Of a stretch of 64,000 nt of DNA, positions 1 through 10,300 are shown piece by piece. Positions within the stretch are counted from its first letter, which is position 1. Each line of letters opens with the position of its first letter. Below the pieces are notes generated by a model. The model ran no database searches, was not told the DNA's origin, and was given only the letters and a program-made list of their open reading frames with translations. Origin of the DNA: CAVORD01 sp963698535 (lineage in GTDB: Bacteria > Bacteroidota > Bacteroidia > Bacteroidales > VadinHA17); NCBI GenBank assembly GCA_963698535.1, contig CAVORD010000002.1:186001-250000 (forward strand). The letters are read 5' to 3'. The position numbers and the translations under genes were made by a program.

Positions 1-1215
1 ATCTTCCTCTTCTCCGTTGGAAGCTGGTTCGCCCTTATGGCTATCTGGTCACCTTTTGAGACTCTTTTAACCTCAGACAAAAGGAGTTCACGAATAGGCC
101 CTCTGGCTGTGAAGGTCATTAAGCCGCTGATATTTTGGGTGGTACCGGTACTTAACCTGGTTATGTTCCAGCTTCAGTGGGCAAATATCCCAATGATAAT
201 GATCGTAGCTGTTTTATGGTTAGGTTCTCTGGTAGTATACACAACAGGAAACTGGTTAAGCAAGAACAATATTGATATCTACAGGCTTGAAGGCAAGAGG
301 AAAGGCATTCGCCGCCTCTTCTTCCGTTTCGTGCAGTCGATACCTGCTATCGGGAAGAAGAATAAGCCATTCAGAGCCCTGAACTCAGTCTCTCTGGAGA
401 TAGAAACAGGTATGTTCGGGTTACTTGGTCCAAATGGAGCAGGTAAGACAACAATGATGCGGATAATCTGCGGAATACTTGAGCAAAGCTACGGCAAGAT
501 ATGGGTTAATGGCCTGGACACACAAGAGAAAAGAGAAGAGCTTCAGGGGCTTATAGGATACCTGCCACAGGAGTTTGGAACTTATGAGAATATGTCGGCC
601 CACGACTATCTCCATTACCAGGCAATGCTAAAAGGAATTACCGACAAATCGGTACGTGAGGAGAGAGTCAAATGGGTGCTTGAATCGGTAGGAATGGCCG
701 ATCGTTCGGGAGATAAGATCGGCTCCTACTCAGGAGGTATGAAGCAAAGAATAGGTATAGCGCAGATTTTGCTTCACCTGCCAAGGATTCTGGTGGTCGA
801 CGAACCTACCGCCGGACTCGATCCAAGGGAGAGAATAAGGTTCCGTAACCTGCTGGTAGAATTGAGCCAGGACAGGATTGTAATATTTTCCACTCACATT
901 ATTGAAGATATTTCCAGCTCATGCCAGAAAGTGGCGGTCCTCAACAAGGGAGACCTTGTGTATCTTGGCAAGCCCATCGATATGGCAAGTGCTGCGGAGG
1001 GAGCCGTATGGCAGTTCGAGGTGCCGACAGCGCAATTCAGAAATGTCTCTGAAAACCATCTCGTGGTACATCATATGTCGGTAGGAAATATGGTGAAGGT
1101 GCGATGCATTTCAGGAGAGAAACCAGCACCTGATGCTGTAAATGTTACTCCGAACCTCGAGGATGCTTACTTATGGCTTTTAAGAAAGAAAAGAGAAAAA
1201 GATGCTAAGAAATAG
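1..1215 (+). CDS. ABC transporter, membrane-ATPase fusion (5' partial)
   Basis: The reading frame is open from the first base of the window, so the gene starts upstream; an ATG at 37 is internal. The visible N-terminal part has hydrophobic segments (about nt 1-40, 115-165 and 180-250), then a complete ABC ATPase domain: Walker A GPNGAGKT near nt 430, signature YSGGMKQR near 735, Walker B ILVVDEPTAGLDP near 790-825 and an H-loop STH near 890. Family knowledge makes it the energising subunit of an ABC-2 type exporter in the inner membrane. Its stop lies inside the next gene (14-nt overlap), so the two are translationally coupled. The substrate cannot be told. Fusion of membrane segments to the ATPase is inferred from the continuous frame. 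Confidence 0.85.
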   Translation: MFLFSVGSWFALMAIWSPFETLLTSDKRSSRIGPLAVKVIKPLIFWVVPVLNLVMFQLQWANIPMIMIVAVLWLGSLVVYTTGNWLSKNNIDIYRLEGKRKGIRRLFFRFVQSIPAIGKKNKPFRALNSVSLEIETGMFGLLGPNGAGKTTMMRIICGILEQSYGKIWVNGLDTQEKREELQGLIGYLPQEFGTYENMSAHDYLHYQAMLKGITDKSVREERVKWVLESVGMADRSGDKIGSYSGGMKQRIGIAQILLHLPRILVVDEPTAGLDPRERIRFRNLLVELSQDRIVIFSTHIIEDISSSCQKVAVLNKGDLVYLGKPIDMASAAEGAVWQFEVPTAQFRNVSENHLVVHHMSVGNMVKVRCISGEKPAPDAVNVTPNLEDAYLWLLRKKREKDAKK

Positions 1216-1918
1216 ACTTTCAAATATGGCAAACCTGGCAGGCAGTATGGTCAAATATAACCTGCGAATAATCTTTGCCAATAGGTTCCTTTGGTTTCTG
1301 TTGGGAGCAGTTGCATTCTGGATGGGGTTGTCGGTCATATATGTCTTCAGTGAAGATATTTCCAGGATGGAAGACCTTTATGGTGTATTTCTCTTCTGTG
1401 GAATTTTACTTGTCTTCTACCCCACCGTTTTTGGGATCCAGAACGACCAGGATTCAAGAACGATAGAAATTCTGTTTGGGATTCCCAATTACAGGTATAA
1501 GGTATGGCTGGTAAGGATCATACTTATCTTTATCATCGCATTTGTCATCCTCATTGTTTTCACAACAATCTCATCCATGCTGATCGTAAAGTTCAGGCCA
1601 ATGCTAATGACTTCCCATGTTATGATCCCTGTTCTGATGCTTGGAATGATGTCGTTTATGCTTTCAACCTTTATCAGAAATGGTAATGGTACAGCTGTTA
1701 TTATGATAATCATTGGCATACTGTTTACAATGCTTGCCGATGCACTCGAAAAGAGCAAATGGAACTTCTTTCTCAACCCTTTCAGTCTGCCTTCAGATGT
1801 CAGTGAAAGAGCCTGGTCCTCTATTGTACTCAACAACAGGATAATCCTGGGAGTAATGACAGTTATATTTCTCATTACTGCATTATACAATCTGCAGAAG
1901 AGGGAGAAGTTTATGTAG
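1202..1918 (+). CDS. ABC-2 type transporter permease
   Basis: A 238-residue very hydrophobic protein with about six membrane helices (approximate residues 20-45, 58-77, 100-125, 133-153, 158-178 and 208-228) and no soluble domain. It starts with an ATG overlapping the 3' end of the ABC ATPase gene. The pairing and overlap show it is the permease half of the same exporter. The conserved periplasmic loop of FtsX/MacB permeases is absent, so an ABC-2 fold fits better. The substrate is unknown. After its stop there is no obvious terminator before the rimP promoter. Confidence 0.8.
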   Translation: MLRNRLSNMANLAGSMVKYNLRIIFANRFLWFLLGAVAFWMGLSVIYVFSEDISRMEDLYGVFLFCGILLVFYPTVFGIQNDQDSRTIEILFGIPNYRYKVWLVRIILIFIIAFVILIVFTTISSMLIVKFRPMLMTSHVMIPVLMLGMMSFMLSTFIRNGNGTAVIMIIIGILFTMLADALEKSKWNFFLNPFSLPSDVSERAWSSIVLNNRIILGVMTVIFLITALYNLQKREKFM

Positions 1919-1971
1919 GACCGACTGAGGAGCTAATACTCCCTACCTTCCTTATTGTAAGGCAGTTTTAT

Positions 1972-2003
1972 TTTGGCAATTAAAATATTTTCACTTACCT
2001 TTG
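1972..2003 (+). promoter_or_regulatory. Bacteroidota-type promoter for rimP-nusA-infB
   Basis: TTTG at 1972-1975 and TACCTTTG at 1996-2003 are separated by exactly 20 nt, matching the -33/-7 consensus (TTTG, TAnnTTTG) of the primary sigma factor in Bacteroidota. Transcription would begin about 2010, leaving a leader of about 70 nt before rimP. Confidence 0.8.
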
Positions 2004-2034
2004 CATCCGATTGAGGGGGGTGATAAGCCATCAA

Positions 2035-2060
2035 GGGGACCAGGGTCCCCTATTTTATTA
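2035..2060 (+). promoter_or_regulatory. leader hairpin before rimP (attenuator-like)
   Basis: GGGGAC (2035-2040), loop CAGG, GTCCCC (2045-2050), followed by an A/T-rich run TATTTTATTA. It sits between the promoter and the rimP start, so it lies in the transcribed leader and looks like a weak intrinsic terminator. A role in attenuation or autoregulation of the nusA operon is inference. Confidence 0.5.
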
Positions 2061-2078
2061 TCTCAATCGTAGCTTTTT

Positions 2079-2531
2079 ATGATTACAAAAGAGGAGATAA
2101 TAAGCCTTGCGGAGGCTCATCTTGAGGGTAGTGATAACTTTATTGTTGATATCAGGTTAAGCAGTACCAATAAGATTACTGTACTGATCGACAATATGAA
2201 AGGTATCAGGATCGAAGATTGTGTCTCGATGAGTCGTCATATTGAGCACAGCCTGGACAGGGAAAAGCAGGATTTTGAGCTAATGGTCTCTTCACCCGGA
2301 CTGGAAATGCCGTTCCTTATAACAAAGCAGTACTTCAAGAATGAAGGAAGGAACATAGAGGTTGTTGACAAACAGGGAAAGAAGTTAACAGGAATACTTA
2401 AGAATGTAACTGAAGGTGGATTTGAACTGGAAACAGCAATCAAAGTAAAAGGTAAAAAAAGCACGCCGGCAACGATATCATACAACTATGATGAAATTGC
2501 CTCGGCAAGAGTATCAATAAAATTTAAATAA
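2079..2531 (+). CDS. rimP: ribosome maturation factor RimP
   Basis: A 150-residue protein of normal length for RimP, a cytoplasmic factor needed for 30S subunit maturation. The N-terminal alpha/beta domain contains the family stretches CVSMSRHIEHSLD and FELMVSSPGLEMPF, and the C-terminal part is SH3-like (GILKNVTEGGFELE). The order rimP-nusA-infB is the classical bacterial arrangement and supports the call. The ATG at 2079 follows the leader hairpin. The gap to nusA is 22 nt, so they are co-transcribed. Confidence 0.95.
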   Translation: MITKEEIISLAEAHLEGSDNFIVDIRLSSTNKITVLIDNMKGIRIEDCVSMSRHIEHSLDREKQDFELMVSSPGLEMPFLITKQYFKNEGRNIEVVDKQGKKLTGILKNVTEGGFELETAIKVKGKKSTPATISYNYDEIASARVSIKFK

Positions 2532-2553
2532 CGAATAAAGAGGTCTTAAGCAG

Positions 2554-3792
2554 ATGGAAAATGTTAATCTGATCGACACTTTCGCAGAATTCAAGGAGCT
2601 GAAAAGCATCGACCGTCCTACAATGATGAGCGTTCTGGAGGATGTATTCCGTGGGATGCTATTAAAGAAATATGGCAGTGCCGACAATTTCGATATCATC
2701 GTTAATATTGACAAAGGTGACTTTGAGATATGGCGTAACCGTGAGGTTGTGGCAGATGATCAATTTGAAGATCCGAACACCCAGATCCCCCTTTCTCAGG
2801 CAATTGAGATTGATGAAGATTATGAGGTGGGCGAAGAGGTATCCGATGAAGTTAAATTGCTCGACTTTGGAAGAAGGGCTATTTTGTCGCTTCGTCAGAA
2901 CCTGACAGCCAGAATACTTGATCTGGAGAAGAACAACATTTATCAGAAGTACAAAGATAAAATCGGTGATATCGTAACCGGAGAAGTTTATCAGGTATGG
3001 AAGAGGGAGATACTGGTTCTTGATGACGAGGGTAATGAACTAATGCTGCCTAAGATGGAGCAGATCCCTTCGGACCACTTCCGCAAAGGCGATAACCTTA
3101 GGGCTGTTGTTATAAAGGTTGAGATGCGTAATAACACTCCCTTTATAATCCTTAGCAGAACCTCTCCTGTATTTCTTGAAAGGCTCTTTGAGCTTGAGGT
3201 TCCTGAGATATTTGACGGACTGATCACTATTAAGAAGATAGTAAGGGTACCCGGTGAAAGGGCTAAGGTTGCTGTTGAATCATACGATGAAAGAGTTGAT
3301 CCGGTAGGTGCCTGCGTTGGTATGAAAGGTTCCAGAATCCATGGCATTGTCAGGGAATTAAGGAATGAAAACATCGATGTAATTAACTATACCACAAACA
3401 ACCAGCTGTTTATTACAAGGGCACTTAGTCCTGCCAAAATATCTTCCATAAAGCTTATAGAAGAGACTATGAGGGCTGAGATCTACCTCAAGCCTAACGA
3501 AGTATCCCTTGCAATTGGTAAGGGAGGACTTAATATTAAGCTTGCGAGCCAGCTCACCGGTTATGAGATCGATGTTTACAGAGAACCGGGCAGCGATGAC
3601 AATGAAGATGTTAAACTCGACGAGTTCACTGATGAAATTGATGCATGGATCCTTCAGGAGCTGAAATCAATAGGCTGCGATACAGCCAAGAGTGTACTCA
3701 GACTTACAATATCAGATCTCGTCAAGAGGACGGATCTTGAGGAGGAAACCGTTAAGGAGGTAATCAATATATTAAGCGCGGAATTTGAATAG
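2554..3792 (+). CDS. nusA: transcription termination/antitermination protein NusA
   Basis: A 412-residue NusA that binds RNA polymerase and nascent RNA to control pausing, termination and antitermination. Domain order: N-terminal polymerase-binding domain (residues 1-130), S1 domain (about 135-205, beginning GDIVTGEVYQVWKREI), KH1 (VGACVGMKGSRIHGI), KH2 (SLAIGKGGLNIKLASQ), then a short C-terminal helical tail. The length is usual for Bacteroidota, which lack the long acidic repeats of enterobacterial NusA. It sits between rimP and infB in one operon. Confidence 0.96.
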   Translation: MENVNLIDTFAEFKELKSIDRPTMMSVLEDVFRGMLLKKYGSADNFDIIVNIDKGDFEIWRNREVVADDQFEDPNTQIPLSQAIEIDEDYEVGEEVSDEVKLLDFGRRAILSLRQNLTARILDLEKNNIYQKYKDKIGDIVTGEVYQVWKREILVLDDEGNELMLPKMEQIPSDHFRKGDNLRAVVIKVEMRNNTPFIILSRTSPVFLERLFELEVPEIFDGLITIKKIVRVPGERAKVAVESYDERVDPVGACVGMKGSRIHGIVRELRNENIDVINYTTNNQLFITRALSPAKISSIKLIEETMRAEIYLKPNEVSLAIGKGGLNIKLASQLTGYEIDVYREPGSDDNEDVKLDEFTDEIDAWILQELKSIGCDTAKSVLRLTISDLVKRTDLEEETVKEVINILSAEFE

Positions 3793-3851
3793 CCATACGT
3801 TTAATTGAGTACAGCTATCCGAGGTAATAAAACAAGTCAGGGCAGATAATT

Positions 3852-6827
3852 ATGACAGAGGAAAAAAAGGGAACGAGGTTAAGTAAAGCAGTACGGGAAT
3901 TCAACGTAGGGATTTCTACTATTGTTGAATTTCTCCATAAGAAGGGGTTTGATTTTGACACCGACCCCAACACCAAGCTTTCACCCGACGCTTACCAGCT
4001 GCTTTTAAAAGAGTACAGCTCTGACCTGAGCGTTAAGAAAGAGTCTGAAAAACTCAGTCTTAGAGAGATCACGAAGAAGAAGGAGACTCTCACACTTGAT
4101 GATTTCGAAGAGGAAGTTGAGCCCGAGGGTGACAACACACCACAAACTCTTATTAAAGACACCACAGGCAGTACTGCCCCACTGGAAATAAAGAGTGAGG
4201 TACCCAAGCAATCCATTAAGGTTGTAGGTAAGATAGACCTGGAGCCAAAGCCAAAGAAAGTTAAGGAAGCTGAGCCTGTTGCCCCTGAACCTACTAAAGA
4301 AAAAGAAGCACCTGCAACCCCTGAGAAGCCAGTAGCCGAGGAGAAACCCGCTAAGAAGGAGGAACCTGTTGTTGCTGAGAAACCTGTTGAAGAGAAGAAG
4401 GCAGGGCCTAAGATCGTTGGCAAAATAGACCTGCCCGGAACAACAAAGAAATCAAAGGAGGCAGCTCCGGCAGAGGAGAAGAAGAAAGAGGAACCTGCAG
4501 CGAAAGAGCAGGCACCGGAAAAAACTGTTAAGGTAGCTGAGAAGGTTGATGAGCCGGCTGTTATCCCCGATGAGGCTGATGCTCCGCCTAAGATCTACAG
4601 GGCTAAAAGAGAAGAGCTGCGTGGGCCAAAGGTAGTAGGAACGATACAGCTACCCGTTGATGATCGCAAAAAAGCAGCCTCAAGTGACTCCGCCGATAAG
4701 TCAAATGATAATCGTCGCAAGAAAAGGAGAAAAAGGATCCAGACCGATACCGCCCCTGCCGCAGCCAAACCGGCAGACACAAGCAGGCCGGCAAAACCCG
4801 GATCCAGAGGTGCTAAAAAGAAACCTATTCGCCATGAGGTTAATGAGGAAGATGTTCAGAAGCAAATAAAAGAAACTCTGGCCCGGTTAACAACCAAGGG
4901 TAAATCAAAGGGATCGAAATACAGGAGGGAGAAAAGAGACCTTGTCAGCCAGAAATCGAAGGATGAATTTGAAAAGCTCGAAGCCGAAAAGAATATCCTT
5001 AAGGTAACCGAATTTGTATCGGTCAATGAACTTGCTTCAATGATGGATCAGCCGGTTACAAGTGTCATCTCATCATGTATGTCACTTGGTATGATGGTTT
5101 CTATAAACCAGCGTCTTGATGCCGAAACCATGGCACTCGTTGCCGAGGAGTTCGGATACAAAATAAATTTCGTTAGTGCAGAGCTCGTAGAGGCAGTGAC
5201 AGAGCAGGAGGATGATCCGGAGGATCTGACACCAAGGCCTCCTATCGTTACGGTTATGGGCCATGTTGACCATGGTAAAACAAAGCTGCTCGACCATATA
5301 AGAGATACAAACGTAATTGCCGGCGAAGCAGGAGGTATTACACAGCATATCGGTGCCTACAGCGTGAGCCTCAAAGATGGAAGGCTGATAACATTTCTTG
5401 ACACACCCGGTCACGAAGCCTTTACTGCAATGCGCGCCAGAGGTGCTCAGATAACTGATATTGCAATAATTGTTGTAGCGGCTGACGATGGTGTTATGCC
5501 TCAGACAAAAGAAGCTATAAACCATGCAGCAGCAGCCGGCGTACCAATAGTGTTTGCCATCAATAAAATTGATAAAGCTTCTGCTAACCCGGAGAAGATA
5601 AAAGAGGCTCTGGCAGGAATGAATTACCTGGTAGAAGACTGGGGTGGTAAATTCCAGTCTCAGGAGATCTCGGCCAAGAGCGGATTAAATATTGACCTTT
5701 TACTTGAGAAGGTACTTCTTGAAGCAGAATTGCTGGACCTGAAAGCCAATGCCAAAAAGCCGGCTATAGGATCAGTAATTGAATCGTCGCTCGATAAAGG
5801 ACGTGGTTATGTAGCAACAATACTGGTAAAAGCCGGAACACTAAAAATAGGTGATATTCTGCTTGCAGGAAGCACCTTTGGTCACGTTAAGGCGATGTAT
5901 AACGAGAGAGGTAAAAAGATCGACGAAGCCGGTCCTGCCACTCCTGTTCTCATTCTCGGCTTAAACGGTGCTCCACAGCCTGGCGACAAGTTCAATGTAA
6001 TGGACAGCGACAAGGAAGCGAAAGATATCGCATACAAGAGAGCTCAGCTGCAACGCGAGCAGGGATTAAGGACACAGAAACATATTACTCTTGATGAGAT
6101 AGGCCGGAGAATTGCTATCGGCAACTTCCAGGAACTTAACCTTATTGTTAAAGGTGATGTTGACGGATCTGTTGAAGCTCTTAGTGACTCACTAATAAAA
6201 CTCTCGACCGAAGAGATACAGGTTAACATTATACATAAGGCTGTTGGTGGAATATCGGAATCTGATATTCTCCTTGCTGCTGCTTCAAATGCCATCATCG
6301 TGGGCTTCCAGGTTCGTCCTTCACTCGGAGCCCGAAAGCTGGCTGAGAAAGAAGAGATCGACATCAGGCTCTACTCGATCATTTACAATGCAATCGAGGA
6401 GATCAAGTCGGCTATGGAGGGTATGCTATCGCCTGAAATTAAAGAGGAGATAGTTGCCACTCTTGAGATCAGAGATGTATTTAAGGTTACTAAGGCCGGT
6501 AATGTGGCCGGTTGCTTTGTAAGGGAAGGGAAGATCAACAGAAACACCAGGATAAGGCTCATCAGGGATGGTATAGTTATCTATACCGGGGAGCTCGGCT
6601 CGCTGAAACGCTTCAAGGATGATGTCAAGGAGGTTACTTCAGGATATGAGTGTGGTCTCAACATCCATAATTTCAACGACATTAAAATTGGTGATACCAT
6701 TGAAGGGTATGTTGAAACAGAAGTAGAAAGAACCTCTAGTAATATTGGAAAAAGAAAAGGACCGTCTTACACGGTCCTTTTTTATTTTAAGTGGAACAAT
6801 AATAACAGAGGAGTATTGACGCTCTGA
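3852..6827 (+). CDS. infB: translation initiation factor IF-2 (C-terminus extended by a probable indel)
   Basis: IF-2 is the GTPase that places initiator tRNA on the 30S subunit. Residues 1-55 form an IF2-N module, about 70-380 are a Lys/Glu/Pro/Ala-rich linker, a second IF2-N-like helix bundle follows (about 385-450), then the G domain with G1 GHVDHGKT (about residue 467), G3 DTPGH and G4 NKID, then the beta-barrel and C-terminal domains. The final residues are odd. Homologues end near E-V-x-R-T-L, but here the frame continues through the operon terminator to 6827. Tandem TAG TAA stops lie at 6737-6742 in the +1 frame. One missing C in ACC-CTC near 6734 would restore R-T-L-stop. The true end is therefore probably about 6739. 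Confidence 0.95.
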   Translation: MTEEKKGTRLSKAVREFNVGISTIVEFLHKKGFDFDTDPNTKLSPDAYQLLLKEYSSDLSVKKESEKLSLREITKKKETLTLDDFEEEVEPEGDNTPQTLIKDTTGSTAPLEIKSEVPKQSIKVVGKIDLEPKPKKVKEAEPVAPEPTKEKEAPATPEKPVAEEKPAKKEEPVVAEKPVEEKKAGPKIVGKIDLPGTTKKSKEAAPAEEKKKEEPAAKEQAPEKTVKVAEKVDEPAVIPDEADAPPKIYRAKREELRGPKVVGTIQLPVDDRKKAASSDSADKSNDNRRKKRRKRIQTDTAPAAAKPADTSRPAKPGSRGAKKKPIRHEVNEEDVQKQIKETLARLTTKGKSKGSKYRREKRDLVSQKSKDEFEKLEAEKNILKVTEFVSVNELASMMDQPVTSVISSCMSLGMMVSINQRLDAETMALVAEEFGYKINFVSAELVEAVTEQEDDPEDLTPRPPIVTVMGHVDHGKTKLLDHIRDTNVIAGEAGGITQHIGAYSVSLKDGRLITFLDTPGHEAFTAMRARGAQITDIAIIVVAADDGVMPQTKEAINHAAAAGVPIVFAINKIDKASANPEKIKEALAGMNYLVEDWGGKFQSQEISAKSGLNIDLLLEKVLLEAELLDLKANAKKPAIGSVIESSLDKGRGYVATILVKAGTLKIGDILLAGSTFGHVKAMYNERGKKIDEAGPATPVLILGLNGAPQPGDKFNVMDSDKEAKDIAYKRAQLQREQGLRTQKHITLDEIGRRIAIGNFQELNLIVKGDVDGSVEALSDSLIKLSTEEIQVNIIHKAVGGISESDILLAAASNAIIVGFQVRPSLGARKLAEKEEIDIRLYSIIYNAIEEIKSAMEGMLSPEIKEEIVATLEIRDVFKVTKAGNVAGCFVREGKINRNTRIRLIRDGIVIYTGELGSLKRFKDDVKEVTSGYECGLNIHNFNDIKIGDTIEGYVETEVERTSSNIGKRKGPSYTVLFYFKWNNNNRGVLTL
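6755..6790. terminator. intrinsic terminator between infB and gcvH
   Basis: An 11-bp perfect stem (6755-6765 with 6771-6781), 5-nt loop, flanked by A-rich sequence on the left and T-rich on the right. It works on the plus strand for infB and, read from the other side, has a T-rich tract for gcvH too, so it is probably bidirectional between the convergent genes. Confidence 0.85.
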
Positions 6828-6834
6828 AATATTA

Positions 6835-7212
6835 TTATCCTGTTATACCTTTATATGCAGCTGCATCAAGAAGGTCGTTGAGTTCAGCGCTTTTATTCAT
6901 CTTTATCTTTACGATCCAGCCTTTGCCATATGGATCCTTATTAACCAGTTCGGGATTTTTTTCCAGGTCACCGTTAAATTCAATTACCTCTCCACCTACT
7001 GGCATAAACATGTCGGAGACTGTTTTTACTGCTTCAATTGTACCAAAGACCTCACCCTGGTCAAGAGTTTCGCCTACTGTTTCAACTTCAATAAAAACAA
7101 TATCGCCAAGTTCGCCCTGCGCGAAATCGGTGACACCTACTACGGCTACATCACCTTCTTGCTTTATCCATTCATGTTCATTTGTGTACTTAAGATTGGC
7201 CGGAATATTCAT
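6835..7212 (-). CDS. gcvH: glycine cleavage system H protein
   Basis: A 125-residue lipoyl carrier protein that shuttles the aminomethyl group between the P, T and L proteins of glycine cleavage. The lipoylation site is Lys63 in IEAVKTVSD, and the N-terminal NEHEW and the C-terminal KMNKSAELNDLLDAAAY match the family. Length is normal and the frame is intact. It lies downstream of sprA on the same strand; ruvA-sprA-gcvH synteny is common in Bacteroidota. No other gcv genes are in the window. It converges with infB, and the shared terminator separates them. Confidence 0.95.
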   Translation of the reverse strand: MNIPANLKYTNEHEWIKQEGDVAVVGVTDFAQGELGDIVFIEVETVGETLDQGEVFGTIEAVKTVSDMFMPVGGEVIEFNGDLEKNPELVNKDPYGKGWIVKIKMNKSAELNDLLDAAAYKGITG

Positions 7213-7321
7213 TTCTTTAAGTTTAGATATTAAGATTTAAGATTAACTATCTGTTCAACTGATTCAAAATTAATTTTTTTTCCCCGAAATATGCACTCAT
7301 TATGGCAATTTTCCTTTTATG

Positions 7322-10300
7322 TTATATGAGCGTAAATCTCAGGCTAAAACCAAAATTGGTGTTTGATGTGGGGAATGTATTGGCAACAAAAGGGTTATTC
7401 ATCGTATGGTCAGCAAACACCTGAAGATTAAACCTGTCGCTTAAAACATAGTCGGCAGTTGTTCTAATACTGTAATATTCTTTGTCCGGCAACCGGCTGG
7501 TTGACATTTTCAATCAGTTTCCTTGCAAGGGTCTTATTATCTCTTACCGAGAAGTCCAGTCGCAGGTTAAGATCACTCTTCAATGCTCTCTGCGTACCTC
7601 CTGTATTAAGAATAATCTGAGACATCATCAAACCTGTAGCCAACTCCAATTATTAGTTCATCATTGCGAACATCGGCAACCTGATTACTTGCCAGATTCA
7701 GGGTAACGGTCCGTGATTTCTTCCACTCGACTCTGGTGGTAAGGCTGTTCTTCCAGTTAAGGTCAATATTAAGGAGAGGGCTGAACTGCTCGCTTATGGA
7801 GACCACATTCATCTCATACCGTGGAAGGAAGTTAGATTGAAGATCCCTTATCCTGCTTATCCCGCTGCTACCTTCATCGTAATTAAGGTTAGTGGTAAAT
7901 GAGCCAATAGAGTAGGTACTCCTGTACTGATGCATCAGATTAACCGACCTGAATACTTTCTGAACAAATTCAAATCTTGATAGACCGTCGAAGTTAATTC
8001 TCCAGTTTGGCATCATATTAAAGGCAGAGGGGAAATCCTCGAGAGTAACCTTGTGCGGATCTCTTTTTGTATAAGCAGCAAAGAATGCCGGTATAAGTAC
8101 TTCTCTCGAAGTGAGGTTATACCCATTTTTATAGGGCCCTGTTATTGGGAGACCTGATACCGGATCAATGTCAGGATTATATCCGGGATCAATTCTTTGA
8201 CGTTCATCAGCTCTTCGTTGCGATATTATTATAGTATTGTCCTTAAAGGCTTCAAAGGTAGCTGAAAGGTAATTATTGGCATCGTCAATTTTCTCAAAGG
8301 CTGTTCCCCATGACAGAATAGAAATTGAGAAGTTACCGGAAATCATCCGGTTACGAAGATTATCGGGGAAGGTTCCGGAGGGCCCGGCCCGGAAGTACTC
8401 AGATACCGATTCAGCATATCTTCTGTCGGCATTAACATCAATTCTGAGGCTTGGGAAAGGCTCAATAGTCGATCTCAAGGTGAATGATTCCCTGTTGCTT
8501 ATTATTGCCGGCATATTAAGGAGAGTGTCGGTGGTAATCCATCCGTTGGCCAGGGCATTTTCGAAGAAATTGGGATCGCTATACCCGAGTACAAACGGTA
8601 ATCCCGGAGCAAGTACCCCATCTACATTCTGCATTCCGAAATACCTTGTTCCCGGACTGTAGCCCGGCAGCATCTGTCCCTGGTCGATCGTATATGTGGC
8701 ACTGACATTTCTTACGCCCATCAGAGCTCTGACAAAATATTCACCCGCCACAATCAAAGGGCTTCTTTTCTTTTCAACACGTACCCTCTACTGTAACTCG
8801 GGCCCCCTGGAGATCGCTTTCAGAGATAATATTTACCCTTGTCTCACTTATTACTTCATGGGTTACCTTAACCTGACTTCCATCGGCAGCAAACACCTTT
8901 ATGGTAATATCACGGGTCTTAAGGTTATGGATTATACCTCTCGCGCGGCCGGCACGGAGGCTTACATTTTCGCGGGAATAATTAACAGTCTCTATCTCCT
9001 TCTTCAGGTTTTTAGATCCACCAGGACGGGTATTATTCTCAATATCTCTCAGCCATTTCGATTTGGTATAGAGGTTAGTAAGGTTGGCCTGTGCGGTAAA
9101 CTGTCCGGTGTTGGTATTTTTGACAGTATTGCCCAGGTCAATTCCTGATGTATCAGCAAATAGAGGACCGGCCAGCCATGAATAGGTTGCTCCATATCGT
9201 GCATTGGCAGTCATCCAGCTCAGAACAGGAATTTTATTAATAGGTACGTTATAGTTGACATTTATAATATGATAGTAGGAGGTGGTACGTCCCATATTGC
9301 TAAGATTGGTCAATACTGAGTCGCGCCATAATTCATACCTGTCGGCATACCGGAGTCTGTCAACGCCACCGTCAGGTTCATCGATCCTGGCAATATTGGT
9401 GGCGGTATAGTCGATCTTGAGCTGACGGGTAATATCATATTTGACATCATAGAATCTGGTCCATTCAAAATCTTTTCGGAAAGTAGGTTCAATAAGAAGA
9501 TTAGGGTTATTTATATTCCTTGTTTTTGTCTCGTTATAATACCGGCTAAGGTCGGTTCGGAACGCCAGATTCCTGGGCATAGGATAGAAGTTGAAATCCC
9601 TTATAAGCTTAAGCCACGGAGAGTTAAAGGCTTTAACGGTAGAGAAGGGAGCGATATTTTTTGAACGCGGCTCATAATTGTAGTTTAATCCTCCCCTTAT
9701 GTTTTTCTCGATATCTATCTCGGTCTTGGTATTACTCCTGAAAATCTCATTATAGGTATAGTTAACGGAGAAGTTTGCGGGATCCCACAGATGAGATTTT
9801 TCTCCCCGTTTTACTATTCCTGCATTGCTGATAGTAATAGTTTTTCGTCGTATAAAATCTTCAGCAATGGATCTTATAGAATCTCTCTCATCTCTGCTCC
9901 TGGCCGCATCGAGTGCATCATTGAGCAAGATGTCGGGGTCGAGAGGATTATACTGTGGTTTAATTCTGCTCTCTGAGTAACCTACATATACAGGCAACCT
10001 GACCCCTGATTCTTCTGAGAAGAATTTACCAAGGTCTATATTTGAAGAGATATCGTACTTCACAACCTCTTCCTTGCTCCTCTCATTAACTTTTTTATCT
10101 ATTGAACCCCATCCGGGAGTGCATGTCTGTCCAACCAGATCAATGGTACCCAGATCGGCCAGGCGGGCCTGCAGGTGTGCATTGGCAGCCCATCCTCCAT
10201 TCTCCACGAAATCGCTTAGTCGCAGTTCATTTATCCATACCTCACCCGATTTGGGATTTCCGTCGTCCAGGCCAGTTGCCCTGGTCTTGATAGGGTTTCT

